In this document: one piece after another, positions 26,897 to 36,420 of the stretch
Position numbering within the stretch: the stretch's first letter is position 1
Layout of the letters: every line of letters starts with the position of its first letter
Source: Bifidobacterium pseudocatenulatum DSM 20438 = JCM 1200 = LMG 10505
Lineage (GTDB): Bacteria; Actinomycetota; Actinomycetes; Actinomycetales; Bifidobacteriaceae
DNA: 64,000 nucleotides
Direction of reading: 5' to 3'
Assembly (NCBI RefSeq): GCF_001025215.1
Contig: NZ_AP012330.1
Span: 1,798,001 to 1,862,000, forward strand
Made by a program: the position numbers and the translations under genes
Notes under the pieces: model-generated
Seen by the model: only the letters and a program-made list of their open reading frames with translations
Told to the model about the DNA's origin: nothing
Databases searched by the model: none

Positions 26897-28402
26897 ATGG
26901 CTGCAGCAGAAAGCAACGTGCCAGCAACCAATCAGGTGGTCGTCGAATCCAATGATACGGAAGACGACGGCATCACCTTGATGGATTTGTTCCGTATAGT
27001 CCATAAGCATCTTCTGGTGGGCATCATCACGTTCGTGGTGGTTTTCGCAGCGGTGTGCGCATACACATTCCTGGCACCCCCGAAGTATTCCGCGACCGCG
27101 CAGGTGTTCGCCACCTACAGTGATTCGTCGGTGCAAGACAACAATATTTCCAACATCAACAGCGCCAGCACGTATATCACCAACCAGATTCAGTCGTATC
27201 CGACGCTGGCCACCACGGAATCCGTGCTGAAGCCGGTTATCGACGATCTTGGCCTCGACACCACCGTCGCGAATCTGGCCGGGCAGCTGACCGTCACGAA
27301 CCCGACGAACACCGCGTTCGTGAACATCACCGCCGAAACGGGAGACGCGAAGCAGGCTTCCGACATTGCCAACAGCGTGGCGGAATCCCTGAGCAATGTG
27401 GTGGAGAAGTCGCTGTATGCCTCCGGCAAGGAGTCGCCGGTGAAGCTTTCCGTGGTGCAGCGCGCTGCGGAGCCGATCTCCCCCAGCTCCCCGAAGGTGG
27501 CATTGTACTTGGCCGTCGGCTTGGTGGCAGGCCTGATTCTCGGCGTGTTCGCCACCCTGATCCGCGATCTTATGGCAACCCGCGTGGAGGAAGCCAGCGA
27601 TCTGCAAGACATTATCAACGCGCCGATCATGGGCCGCATCCCCACCGACGAAAGCCTGCAGAGCAACAAGCCGATCATCGTGTCGAACCCGGCCGGCCGT
27701 ATCGCTGAGGAATTCCGCCGTATTCGCACCAACCTTTCCTTCACATCGAAGGTTGAAGGCAGCGATGCGCGCATGATCGTCATCTCCTCCGTCGGACCTT
27801 CCGAAGGTAAGACCACTGTTTCCGTGAACGTGGCGGCCGCCCTTGCCGAAAACGGCGCCAAAGTGCTGCTGATCGACGCCGATTTGCGTCACCCGTCCGT
27901 AGCCGAACGACTTAGCCTGGAAGGCGGCGCCGGCCTAACGCACGTGCTTTCCGGCCAGGCCACCGTGAAGGATGTGGTGCAGCGCTATTGGAAGCCGAAC
28001 CTGCATATTCTGCCGGCTGGTCCGAAGCCGCCGAACGCTTCCATGCTGCTGAACTCGAAGACCATGACCGAATTGCTCGACGCGGCTTTGCAGACCTACG
28101 ATTACGTGATCATCGACACTTCCCCGATGGTGGTGGCCAATGATGCCACTGTCTTCGGCTCGAAGAGCGACGGTATCGTGCTCGTTTCCGGTCGCGACGT
28201 GACCATGAAGCGCGATCTGAAAGACATCGCCGTGCAGCTTGACAACCTCAATGTGCCGGTGGTGGGCTTCGTATTCAACCTCGAAAAGGAACGCAAGTCT
28301 TCCACGAACGGCAATTACTACTATTACTACTATTACGACGAGGATGGCAAGAAGAGCAAGCACGCTCATAAGAACAGCCGCAAGAAGTCCAAGCACAACT
28401 AA
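26897..28402 (+). CDS. Wzc-like chain-length determinant and bacterial tyrosine kinase
   Basis: 501 residues from the ATG at 26897, set by GAGGGG; an in-frame ATG at 26882 lacks a site. A Wzz domain has membrane helices at about 38-60 and 200-225. The fused cytoplasmic CpsD-type kinase domain has Walker A GPSEGKTT, Walker A' LLIDADLRHP and Walker B YVIIDTSP. The C-terminus carries a run of seven tyrosines, the autophosphorylation cluster, then a Lys/His/Ser-rich tail. It should control EPS polymer length and secretion for one or both EPS clusters here. Confidence 0.92.
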   Translation: MAAAESNVPATNQVVVESNDTEDDGITLMDLFRIVHKHLLVGIITFVVVFAAVCAYTFLAPPKYSATAQVFATYSDSSVQDNNISNINSASTYITNQIQSYPTLATTESVLKPVIDDLGLDTTVANLAGQLTVTNPTNTAFVNITAETGDAKQASDIANSVAESLSNVVEKSLYASGKESPVKLSVVQRAAEPISPSSPKVALYLAVGLVAGLILGVFATLIRDLMATRVEEASDLQDIINAPIMGRIPTDESLQSNKPIIVSNPAGRIAEEFRRIRTNLSFTSKVEGSDARMIVISSVGPSEGKTTVSVNVAAALAENGAKVLLIDADLRHPSVAERLSLEGGAGLTHVLSGQATVKDVVQRYWKPNLHILPAGPKPPNASMLLNSKTMTELLDAALQTYDYVIIDTSPMVVANDATVFGSKSDGIVLVSGRDVTMKRDLKDIAVQLDNLNVPVVGFVFNLEKERKSSTNGNYYYYYYYDEDGKKSKHAHKNSRKKSKHN

Positions 28403-28463
28403 GCTGCTGGGCTTCAGGGTTTCCGCCCTCTATCGCGAGTCGGAAACCAGTCTAAGTAACCGA

Positions 28464-28508
28464 AAAGGGGTTGCAGCAAATCGTTAAGATTCGCTGCAAC
28501 CCCTTTTC
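28464..28508. terminator. Bidirectional terminator after the tyrosine kinase
   Basis: A stem of about 20 bp (AAAAGGGGTTGCAGC... paired with ...GCTGCAACCCCTTTT) lies between convergent genes. Confidence 0.85.
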
Positions 28509-28554
28509 CATGCCCAAATTTTTTGCCTTCAGCCGGCTGGCCCGCAACTTCGCA

Positions 28555-31254
28555 TCAGCTGCGGAGGAGGATTTCCTCCAAGGCGCCGATCACCGCATCG
28601 GGCATGCCGGAGGTGACAAACAGCTCGTTGCTGAAACGGGGCGCGGTATCGAAGGTGCGCAGAGCCCCGAGCGCACGCACTCCTTGCTCACGAATCGCCT
28701 GCATCGCATGCTCTTTGGAAATGTACGGCATTTGCGCATGCAAGAGCACGTCAAGCACGTCCTGTTCGACTGAATTCTCAGCAATCTGCAGTCCGTCTGC
28801 AATCGTAACGTTCAAGCATGCAGTAGACGGCACGTCGCGCACAACGACCGACAGACTCAACGTCTGCTGATCGTATGTAATTTCTGCAGTATTGCAAGCT
28901 TTACCGCCAATTTCGATACGAACGTTCTGCGTGTCTGGCTGCGCAACTCCACGGAACACAATCTCCCAGTTACGCTGTGCCGGAATGGCTTCAGCACAGC
29001 CTTCCACCGGACTGATGGTGAACTGCGTGGCATTGTCCGTATTCTTCCAGTCAAGGCTCATGCGCGTATCGGCAACATGAATTTGGCCATCGCAAGACTC
29101 GGCAGATGCAGAACCGGAAGCAGCAGAGGCCACAGAACCATCGTCTTCCTTGAGTGTGAACGAACCGTTCGCACCGGGGAACACCAGCACCTGCAGGGAC
29201 TCCGGATTGCCCAGATCATTCACCTTATTGCCCTCGCCAAGCTGCTGCAACGGCACGATACCGCCAGCCTTGGCAAACACCGGCATACGGTCGATCGCAC
29301 GCCACACTTCCAAACGACGCCCGGACTCTCCTGCCGAAACGTAACGGCGACCATCGAAGAAGTCATACCATTCACCTTGCGGCAGCCATGCTTCCGTGCT
29401 ACCCAGCTGCGCGGAATCGTCATTGTCAGAAACAATTGGTGCAACCAGCAGCTCAGTGCCGAAACGGAATTCATCCGGCACCTCGTACGCCTGCGGATTG
29501 TTCGGATCCGCCCAATACATCGGCTCCACCAATGGCATGCCCTCGAACGCGGCGCGATAGTTCATGGTGTACAGGTACGGCAGCATCATATGGCGCAGTC
29601 GCAGCGAACCCACCATGGAATCGCGCACTTCCGCGGAGAAGTTCCACGGCTCCTTGCCCATGAACTGCGAATTGCTGGAATGCAGGCGATTGATCGGGCT
29701 GAACGTGCCAAGCTGGTACCAACGGGCTTCCAAATGCTCGTTACGATAGCCACACATATGACCGCCAATATCGTGACTCCACCATCCGTAGCCGATATTC
29801 GACGCGGTAGCAGTGAAATACGGCTGGAACTGCAAGGATTCCCACGTAACAATGGTGTCTCCCGAGAAGCCGACCGGATAGCGGTGCGAACCCGGGCCAG
29901 CATACCGCGAGAAGGTGAGCGGCCAACGGTTGTTGCGTTCCGTGCAACTCACGTTGCGTTCGGATTGCTCGACATGCATTTCATGCTCATCGCGAGCGCC
30001 CGGCTCGGCGCACTTTTCGCATTCGCAGTTCTCATTTACATTGCGTTCGGAAGAAGTCTCGTAGCGCCCGGAATCCAGGTAGTGCAAGTGGTTGAGCACC
30101 CACAGCGGGTCAAGTCCGGGCTGGCGAGTCACGCCGCCTTGCTGCCAGTCGAGCCACCAGAAGTCAACGCCTTCGGCTTCCATACGATGATGCATGTCGA
30201 AGTAGGCGCTTACGAAATCCGGATTCGTGAGGTCGAATTCCACTGCCTCTTCGGTTGCGGGATCAATGCCGACGCGCTTGGCCACCGCCTCATAGTCGTC
30301 TTCGAACGCGCGCACGCCGTCTCGCGGATGCACGTTCAACGTGGCTTTCAGGCCGCGCTCGTGCAAGTCGCGCAAGAACGCCTCATGATCGGGAAACAGC
30401 TGCTTATCCCACGAATAGCCGGTCCAACCGGAACCGTATTTCGGATCGACATCGTCCACGCGGTGCCAGTCCATGTCGATCACGGATGTGGTGAATGGAA
30501 TGCCTTCGCGCTTGAACCGGTCCATGAGCTGCAGGTATTCGTCTTGCGTGTAGCGGTAGTAGCGGCTCCACCAGTTGCCGAGTGCGAAGCGCGGCAGCAG
30601 AGGCGTTGGTCCGGCCAGCTTGTAGAAGTCTTGCACCGCTTCGGTGTAGCGGCGGCCATAGCCGAAGAAGTAGAAGTCGGTTTCCGCGTGATCGCGTGGC
30701 ATAACCCAAGCCCCCAGCGGATTCGGTTTGCCGTTCACTTCGTATGCTTCCACGATCACGTTCGCGGCGGAATCATCGAGTACCGCCCATCCGTCTCGCG
30801 AAATCACACCATCGTCCAGAGAAATTTCGCCGTTCGCCTCGTCGAGCGTGCGCGCGGTGCCTTTAAGATTATGCTTCGGTTCGTCGCCGTAATGCCACGT
30901 ATTGAACTGGGTGTCGGCCACGCCCTTGACGACTACGCTCAAGCCTTCTTTGCTGAATGGCTTGCCATCGTACGTCACATACAGCGCGGGGGTGTCAACA
31001 ATGAGCAGTCCGTCGCGATGCGTCACCGTGAATTGCGGGTCGGCGCCAAAATCGCGGTTGACCACCATTTGCGTGAGATTGTCCTCAAATTCGCCGGAAT
31101 CAGACCATTCGAAACGGATCAGCGATTCCGTTAGAATGCCAATCCTCCAATGATCCCCTTGTAAAACCGACGATTCTCGCATTTTCGGACGTGCCTTGCG
31201 CACATAGTCGACGAATACCGTGCCGGTTGCGTTATCTAATGCGTTGTTTGCCAT
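28555..31254 (-). CDS. GH31 alpha-glucosidase-like enzyme with Cys/Glu-rich insertion
   Basis: 899 residues, no signal peptide, so cytoplasmic. After an N-terminal beta domain, the TIM barrel has the GH31 nucleophile Asp369 in WWLDWQQGG and the acid/base Asp466 in FSGDTIVTW, with SHDIGG at about 493. Residues 396-444 form a hydrophilic insertion with CECEKC and two SERNV copies, not typical of the family. A C-terminal beta region of about 280 residues follows. It is the last gene of a binding protein/permease operon, so it should cleave the imported alpha-glucoside. The exact linkage is unknown. Confidence 0.88.
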   Translation of the reverse strand: MANNALDNATGTVFVDYVRKARPKMRESSVLQGDHWRIGILTESLIRFEWSDSGEFEDNLTQMVVNRDFGADPQFTVTHRDGLLIVDTPALYVTYDGKPFSKEGLSVVVKGVADTQFNTWHYGDEPKHNLKGTARTLDEANGEISLDDGVISRDGWAVLDDSAANVIVEAYEVNGKPNPLGAWVMPRDHAETDFYFFGYGRRYTEAVQDFYKLAGPTPLLPRFALGNWWSRYYRYTQDEYLQLMDRFKREGIPFTTSVIDMDWHRVDDVDPKYGSGWTGYSWDKQLFPDHEAFLRDLHERGLKATLNVHPRDGVRAFEDDYEAVAKRVGIDPATEEAVEFDLTNPDFVSAYFDMHHRMEAEGVDFWWLDWQQGGVTRQPGLDPLWVLNHLHYLDSGRYETSSERNVNENCECEKCAEPGARDEHEMHVEQSERNVSCTERNNRWPLTFSRYAGPGSHRYPVGFSGDTIVTWESLQFQPYFTATASNIGYGWWSHDIGGHMCGYRNEHLEARWYQLGTFSPINRLHSSNSQFMGKEPWNFSAEVRDSMVGSLRLRHMMLPYLYTMNYRAAFEGMPLVEPMYWADPNNPQAYEVPDEFRFGTELLVAPIVSDNDDSAQLGSTEAWLPQGEWYDFFDGRRYVSAGESGRRLEVWRAIDRMPVFAKAGGIVPLQQLGEGNKVNDLGNPESLQVLVFPGANGSFTLKEDDGSVASAASGSASAESCDGQIHVADTRMSLDWKNTDNATQFTISPVEGCAEAIPAQRNWEIVFRGVAQPDTQNVRIEIGGKACNTAEITYDQQTLSLSVVVRDVPSTACLNVTIADGLQIAENSVEQDVLDVLLHAQMPYISKEHAMQAIREQGVRALGALRTFDTAPRFSNELFVTSGMPDAVIGALEEILLRS

Positions 31255-31266
31255 GCTACTCCTGCC

Positions 31267-32088
31267 TTACTTGCCACTGCCCGTCGCAATACCTGCGATG
31301 AACTGCTTCTGGAAAATCATATACACAATGATCACTGGAACAATTGCCAACGAAGTCGCTGCGAACAATCCGCCGTAATCGGTGCCGTATTGTCCGTTGA
31401 AGGCCTTCAGACCGACAGCGAGCAGCTGCTTGTTTTCGTCAGTGATCATCAAGAATGGCCACAGGTAGTCTTCCCAATTCCACAGGAAGGTGAAGATGGC
31501 GAGCGCCGCGATGGTGTTATGGCTCATTGGCAGAATGATGCTATGGAAGATTCTGGTTTCGGATGCGCCATCGAGTTTCGCCGCTTCAATGAGTTCGTCA
31601 GAAATTCCCGAGATGGATTGGCGGAACAGGAAGATACCGAATGCGCTGATCATGCCAGGAAGCACGAGCGACGTGTAGGTGTCTTGCAGACCCCAGTTGG
31701 TGAACATTTCGTATTGCGGAATGATGGTCACTGCCCAAGGAATCATCATGGTGCTCATAACGATGCCGAAAAGCAGGTTGCGACCACGGAATCGCATTTT
31801 AGAGAACACGTAACCAAGCACCGCACTTGTGTAGATTGCAATACCGGTTTTCAGTACTGCTACGATCAGCGAGTTTGCGAACAATCGCAAGAAATTGAAC
31901 TTTTCTTGGATGCTCACATAATTGTCAATCGTGGATGGCTTAGGGAATAATCCTCCGGTCACTTTGACGATTTCGCTATTTGGCGCGAATGATGAAATGA
32001 ACATCCAAACAAATGGAACAATGGTGATGATGGCGGCGATGAAGAGCAGAATCGTAAGAATGATGCCGCCAATTTTACGTGATTTCAT
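31267..32088 (-). CDS. Sugar ABC transporter permease (MalG-like)
   Basis: 273 residues, six membrane helices. The EAA loop reads EAAKLDGASETRIFHSIILPMS (about 180-200), the contact site for the ATPase. It overlaps the MalF-like gene by 4 bases and precedes the GH31 gene by 12. No ATPase gene is nearby, so a shared MsiK-type ATPase is expected (inference). Confidence 0.93.
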   Translation of the reverse strand: MKSRKIGGIILTILLFIAAIITIVPFVWMFISSFAPNSEIVKVTGGLFPKPSTIDNYVSIQEKFNFLRLFANSLIVAVLKTGIAIYTSAVLGYVFSKMRFRGRNLLFGIVMSTMMIPWAVTIIPQYEMFTNWGLQDTYTSLVLPGMISAFGIFLFRQSISGISDELIEAAKLDGASETRIFHSIILPMSHNTIAALAIFTFLWNWEDYLWPFLMITDENKQLLAVGLKAFNGQYGTDYGGLFAATSLAIVPVIIVYMIFQKQFIAGIATGSGK

Positions 32089-32972
32089 GCCAGTTCCTCC
32101 GAATCTCCAGAAACCTTGAACATGATGAGGGTGAGCACACCAGTGAACAGGAAGAGCACAACTGCCTGAGCTGACGCGACGCCGAAGTTGTATTTCTGGA
32201 ATGCCTGATCAAAGATGAGATAGCTGATGGTGTAGGTTGACGTGCCCGGACCGCCTTCGGTCATGACGAGAATCTGCACGTATGCCTGCAGGTAGCTGAT
32301 CAGTGACGTGATGACAATGAACAAGGTGGTTGATTTAAGCAACGGCAGGGTGATTTTGAAGAAAATCTGCACTGAGTTGGCACCGTCGATGGCGGCCGCC
32401 TCGTACACGTCTCGAGGAAGATTCATGAGACCGGCCAAATATAGAACGGTCGCGTAGCCAAAATCCTTCCAAATGGTCATGATGATGACTGCCGGCATGG
32501 CCCATTTGGTGTCGTGCAGCCAGTTGATGTCGAGTCCTGTGATTTTGTTTACCATGCCGAACTGCGGGTCGAACATCCACATCCACACGAAAGAGACTGC
32601 CACGAGCGGAGTGATGGTCGGCATGTAGAACAGACCTCGGAGGGTGTCTTTGCATTTGACGAGTTTGGCGCTGAGCAGCAGGGCCAAGCCGAGACCAAGC
32701 ACAATGCGGAAGAGTGTGGAAACACCTGCGAATACCGCCGTGTTCCCCATGGAAGTCCAGAAAAGTTTGTCTGTGAGGATCTGTTTGAAGTTGTCGAGTC
32801 CGACCCAATCATAAGTGCCAATCAGAGGATTCCAGTTATGCAAACTGCCCGCGAAGGCTTTAAAAATTGGGTAGGCCAGGAAAATGGCGAAATAGACCAC
32901 CAAGAAGACAACAGCCATGTTGCGTAGGGTGAAAATTCTCGATACCAGAGATTCACCATTTTTGTTTTTCAT
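32085..32972 (-). CDS. Sugar ABC transporter permease (MalF-like)
   Basis: 295 residues with six predicted helices and an EAA loop (EAAAIDGANSVQIFFKITLP). It forms the channel with the MalG-like partner. It starts about 180 bases after the binding-protein gene, with a hairpin in between that should lower its expression relative to the binding protein. Confidence 0.93.
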   Translation of the reverse strand: MKNKNGESLVSRIFTLRNMAVVFLVVYFAIFLAYPIFKAFAGSLHNWNPLIGTYDWVGLDNFKQILTDKLFWTSMGNTAVFAGVSTLFRIVLGLGLALLLSAKLVKCKDTLRGLFYMPTITPLVAVSFVWMWMFDPQFGMVNKITGLDINWLHDTKWAMPAVIIMTIWKDFGYATVLYLAGLMNLPRDVYEAAAIDGANSVQIFFKITLPLLKSTTLFIVITSLISYLQAYVQILVMTEGGPGTSTYTISYLIFDQAFQKYNFGVASAQAVVLFLFTGVLTLIMFKVSGDSEELA

Positions 32973-33069
32973 TGAATCTCGCCTCTCTGTGAGCCGATTC
33001 GACCGTTTTGTTACGCAATACAGAATGTCAGATCGAATCGAATAAGAAGATTGAACGTATCTCGTAGAT

Positions 33070-33114
33070 AAAAAGGCAGTCGCGGCGCGGAAGAAGAATC
33101 GTACCGCGACTGCC
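33070..33114 (-). terminator. Partial terminator between binding protein and permeases
   Basis: A perfect 11-bp stem (33075-33085 with 33104-33114) is followed on the minus strand by TTTTT. Placed inside the operon, it probably attenuates the permease genes. Confidence 0.75.
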
Positions 33115-33150
33115 CGGATTGGAAAAGGGATTGGAAAGGATATATCGGTA

Positions 33151-34539
33151 TTACTTATGTTCGTCGAAGTAAGCGTACTTGCTTTCCATTGACGTGAAGT
33201 CAGAGCTCTTCATGTCGGTATCCATCTGACCCTGGGCCTCCTTGAGAGCCTTATCGATGGACATGCCGTTCTGGAAGACGTTCTGGAAAGCAGTGGTGCC
33301 GCTGGATTCAACGGTGGATGGTGCCGGTCCCGGCCAGATCAGTCGGTCTACGCGTGGCTGGATGGCGGCCATGACCGGCTTGGAGAGAATGTCCTTGTCG
33401 TTCTGCAGCGAGGTCTTGGCTGGGAAGGAGTTCAGTTCGGATACCGCTTCACGAATGTAATCATCGTTGGCGAGCAGGTACTTGATGAAGTCCTGGGCAA
33501 CGGCCTGCTGTTCTTTGCTCTGGTTCTTGTTGACGCCCGGAGTGGATTCGCCGTTGTAACGGTCGTATGCAAACGGAGTGTCTTCGGAGAAGGTTGGGGT
33601 GGCGAACACGCCGTAGTCAATATCTGGATACTTTTCTTTCAGCGTGCCTTCCATGTGGCCCCAAGCGTAGATCATCGCAGACTGGCCGTTACCGAAGCTT
33701 TGGGTGTAATCGTTGCCGAAGTCAACGGATCCGACCTTGTACTTGTCATACAAATCCTTGAGGAACTGCATGTTTTCTTTGGTCACATCGTTGTTGTAGT
33801 TGGCTTTCTTGCCATCTTCGCTGAAGAGCAGTTCACCCTTCTGATAATTCAGACCTTGATAGATGGCGCTGTAGGCGTCGCCGTTGAAGTTGAAGCCGGC
33901 CTGCGTCATCTTGCTGCCGTCGGTTTTGGTGAGCTTTTGGGCGACCTGGATGAATTCGTCCCATGTGGTCGGAATGTCGGCGTCGGTGAGGCCCGCTTCG
34001 CTCCACAATGTCTTGTTGTAGTAGATGTTGCCGGTGTTGATCACGGAGTCGATGTACTTGACTTTGCCGTTCTCATCTTCATGTACGGATGCGGTGGAGT
34101 AGTCGGATTCCAAAGACTTGGTGTCGATATCGTAATCCGCTGCGTATGGACGAATCAACGCATCGTAAGAGTTGTGGATGTTGAAAACGGCCGGACCGTT
34201 TTTGCCTTTCAGAGCCAACGGCAGCTTGGTCCAATAATCATCCCATGAAACATTCACCGTTTTGATGGTGACGTTCGGATACGTCTTCGTGTAGGACTCA
34301 ATCATCTTGTAGACAGGATCCGTGCCCTTGCTGCCCCAGCTCCAGTACTCGAGCTGGATTGGCTTGCCGTCGTTCACGAGATGATTGGGGTCGTAGGTGA
34401 TGGTGTTGCCGATAACGTCAAGCCCTTTGTCGGCTTTCGTATCGGTTGTGCCGGACGCGGCATTGCTGTTCCCGCACGCAGCCAAGCCGACGATGCTCAA
34501 GGCCGCCACTGCCACTGCGATACCTTTGTTGATTTTCAT
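33151..34539 (-). CDS. Sugar ABC transporter substrate-binding lipoprotein
   Basis: 462 residues from the ATG at 34539 with AAGGAGAG upstream; the longer frame has no site. The signal peptide ends in a lipobox (VGLAAC, Cys at about 22). The rest follows family 1 binding proteins, with LEYWSWGSKGTDPVYKMIES and VSWDDYWTKLPLAL near the start and RVDRLIWPGP near the end. It captures the alpha-glucoside outside the membrane for the two downstream permeases. Confidence 0.93.
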   Translation of the reverse strand: MKINKGIAVAVAALSIVGLAACGNSNAASGTTDTKADKGLDVIGNTITYDPNHLVNDGKPIQLEYWSWGSKGTDPVYKMIESYTKTYPNVTIKTVNVSWDDYWTKLPLALKGKNGPAVFNIHNSYDALIRPYAADYDIDTKSLESDYSTASVHEDENGKVKYIDSVINTGNIYYNKTLWSEAGLTDADIPTTWDEFIQVAQKLTKTDGSKMTQAGFNFNGDAYSAIYQGLNYQKGELLFSEDGKKANYNNDVTKENMQFLKDLYDKYKVGSVDFGNDYTQSFGNGQSAMIYAWGHMEGTLKEKYPDIDYGVFATPTFSEDTPFAYDRYNGESTPGVNKNQSKEQQAVAQDFIKYLLANDDYIREAVSELNSFPAKTSLQNDKDILSKPVMAAIQPRVDRLIWPGPAPSTVESSGTTAFQNVFQNGMSIDKALKEAQGQMDTDMKSSDFTSMESKYAYFDEHK

Positions 34540-34637
34540 ATCTCTCCTTACGTCCTCGTAAGCCTTCATCCGCCCCTTGCGGACAAGCAATAGCATACGA
34601 CAAGGGTTTCATATTGGCAATTCAAGGTTTTTTAAAA

Positions 34638-34667
34638 TGTAAACGGTTTCATTTGAAACCCGTTTCA
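34638..34667. promoter_or_regulatory. Tandem LacI-family operators
   Basis: TGTAAACGGTTTCA (34638-34651) and TGAAACCCGTTTCA (34654-34667) are two palindrome-like sites, 16 bases centre to centre, between the binding-protein gene and the divergent LacI regulator. Spacing by about 1.5 helical turns suggests paired dimers. Confidence 0.6.
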
Positions 34668-34810
34668 TCTCACCGCTGTGAGCGTGCACACATTGTTTTT
34701 CATACGGCGTGTCGTATCGCAACCCTTTTCATTCATCTTTCAACTCTGTAGCCATGAGGACGGTAATGATGGTAGGCTGAAACAAACAGTGAAAAACTTT
34801 CGGAGGCACC

Positions 34811-35827
34811 ATGAAAGCGAGCATCGGCGATGTGGCACTGAAGGCAGGCGTATCGAACGCTACAGTCTCACGCACTTTCGCACACCCTGAACAGGTGTCA
34901 GAGGCAACACGGTTGAAAGTGCAGGCCGCAGCCGATGCGTTGAATTTCAGCGTTTCCAGATCGGCAGGAATTCTTAAATCCGGTAGAACCTATCGCATAG
35001 CATTATTGGTCGGCAGCGGCGTCATCGAATGGTTCACCGCCGAAATCATTGCCGGACTTAACGATGTTTTGCGTGACGCCGGGTACGATCTGGTCATCTA
35101 CCCCATCGAGGGGTCGGAGGCGCGTGACGCATTCTTCGAGGAACTTCCCGTACGCAGCAACGCCGATGCCGTATTCGTTTCCTCATTTGGCATCAGCCCC
35201 GACGAGGTCAAACGTCTCGGAACCGCAAAAATTCCGATTATCGGTATCAATACCACCAGCGAAGGATTCGATGCAACTGTCGGTATCAACGACAAAGAAG
35301 GCATCAAACTCATCGTTCGACATCTCGCCAAGCTGGGACATCGTAACCTGCTGTATTTATATGAAAGCTTTTCCTCCACATTGGGATTCAGCTCATTTAA
35401 CCGTATTTCCGGATTCCAGGAAGCCTGCGATGCAGTTGACGGACTGACCGCCCGCACACTGGCAGTGCAAAAAGGCGACAGCATTCTAGATGCGGCAATT
35501 TCCGAAATCATGGCGCAAGACAACCCACCCACCGCATTGTGTTTCCATCAGGACTCACAGGCAATTCCATTGTTCTTCCGCCTTCAACGCAGCGGCCTTT
35601 CCGTGCCTGGAGATATTTCCGTAACCGGATTTGACGACAGCACCTTCGCCAAAGAAGCTGAGCTAACCACCGTTCGACAGCGCCCATACGACATGGCCGT
35701 CGATGCGGCACAAAAGGCTCTGGCGCTCATCGAAGGACAACCCATCGAGGAACCATTCGAGACATTCCCCGTGCAGTTGCAAGTACGAAACTCAACCGCA
35801 AAACCACGCACCGCTCCCCTGCTGTAG
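34811..35827 (+). CDS. LacI-family transcriptional regulator (cassette 1)
   Basis: 338 residues, start ATG at 34811 with CGGAGGCACC upstream. The N-terminal helix-turn-helix reads IGDVALKAGVSNATVSRTF, then the hinge and a periplasmic-binding-protein-like sensor domain (RIALLVGSG, VTGFDDSTFA). It is divergent from the cassette 1 transporter genes, with operators between, so it should repress them until the sugar binds. Confidence 0.92.
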   Translation: MKASIGDVALKAGVSNATVSRTFAHPEQVSEATRLKVQAAADALNFSVSRSAGILKSGRTYRIALLVGSGVIEWFTAEIIAGLNDVLRDAGYDLVIYPIEGSEARDAFFEELPVRSNADAVFVSSFGISPDEVKRLGTAKIPIIGINTTSEGFDATVGINDKEGIKLIVRHLAKLGHRNLLYLYESFSSTLGFSSFNRISGFQEACDAVDGLTARTLAVQKGDSILDAAISEIMAQDNPPTALCFHQDSQAIPLFFRLQRSGLSVPGDISVTGFDDSTFAKEAELTTVRQRPYDMAVDAAQKALALIEGQPIEEPFETFPVQLQVRNSTAKPRTAPLL

Positions 35828-36420
35828 GCCGCAGCGTGTACTCGCGTGAAATCACTTCGCGTAATACCCCACACCAACCGGTCTATCTGCGTTATGTATG
35901 GCAGATTTTGCTTTTCGTACGGAAACATCTCGCTTATATATGGCACGTCGCCTGCGAAAACAGCCACTTCGGGGATACGTTTTTGAGGTTTTCGCCGCAT
36001 GTGTCTGCCATATGTAAGTGAGATGTCTCCGGTCAGGCCTCCGAATCTGCCATACATAGACGAGATGCGAGCCGCAGACAAGCCTCTTCGTCTTACCCCG
36101 GCGTTCAATGTACTTTTCTTCACACGCATGTACGTTTAATCGCCTCAAGCACCGATGCGAATCAAACTCACCAATGTTCGCACCATCAACGGCATACGCC
36201 AAGCCAATAGCACGGACTCAATCCAAACCACTAACATCAGCAGTTTGGCGGATACTCGCGCGCATAGCCGTCCACACCTCCATTGGATGAAAAACTTGGA
36301 ATCGCGTCATTGCCTTTTGTCGACCATCATGGCGACGCGCGCAAACAGATAACGCTAAACTTGTCTCATGCTGCTTATTTGCTTAACCTAGCGAAGCGAC
36401 AGGGCGAGAGCAGGTGATAT
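35828..36420. repeat. Intergenic region with a four-unit repeat cluster
   Basis: About 590 bases without a credible gene. Four copies of a 21-23 base unit (consensus ATCT-N5-TATGTATGGCAGA) lie at 35885-35907 and 35927-35947 (forward), and 36003-36024 and 36044-36066 (inverted), forming one large imperfect palindrome. The unit at 35885 with its flank CAACCGGTCT recurs at 42805. I see nothing in 36110-36400 apart from the leader of the next regulator. Confidence 0.75.

Noticed and set aside
29077-31134. 685-codon plus-strand open frame
   Set aside because: Antisense shadow of the GH31 gene; rich in His and Arg, no domain.
35885-36066. Possible CRISPR array
   Set aside because: Only four short units in mixed orientation with unequal gaps and no cas genes.
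35584-36129. 181-codon minus-strand frame with repeated peptide segments
   Set aside because: The peptide repeats come from the DNA repeat cluster; the frame overlaps the LacI regulator gene and has no ribosome site.
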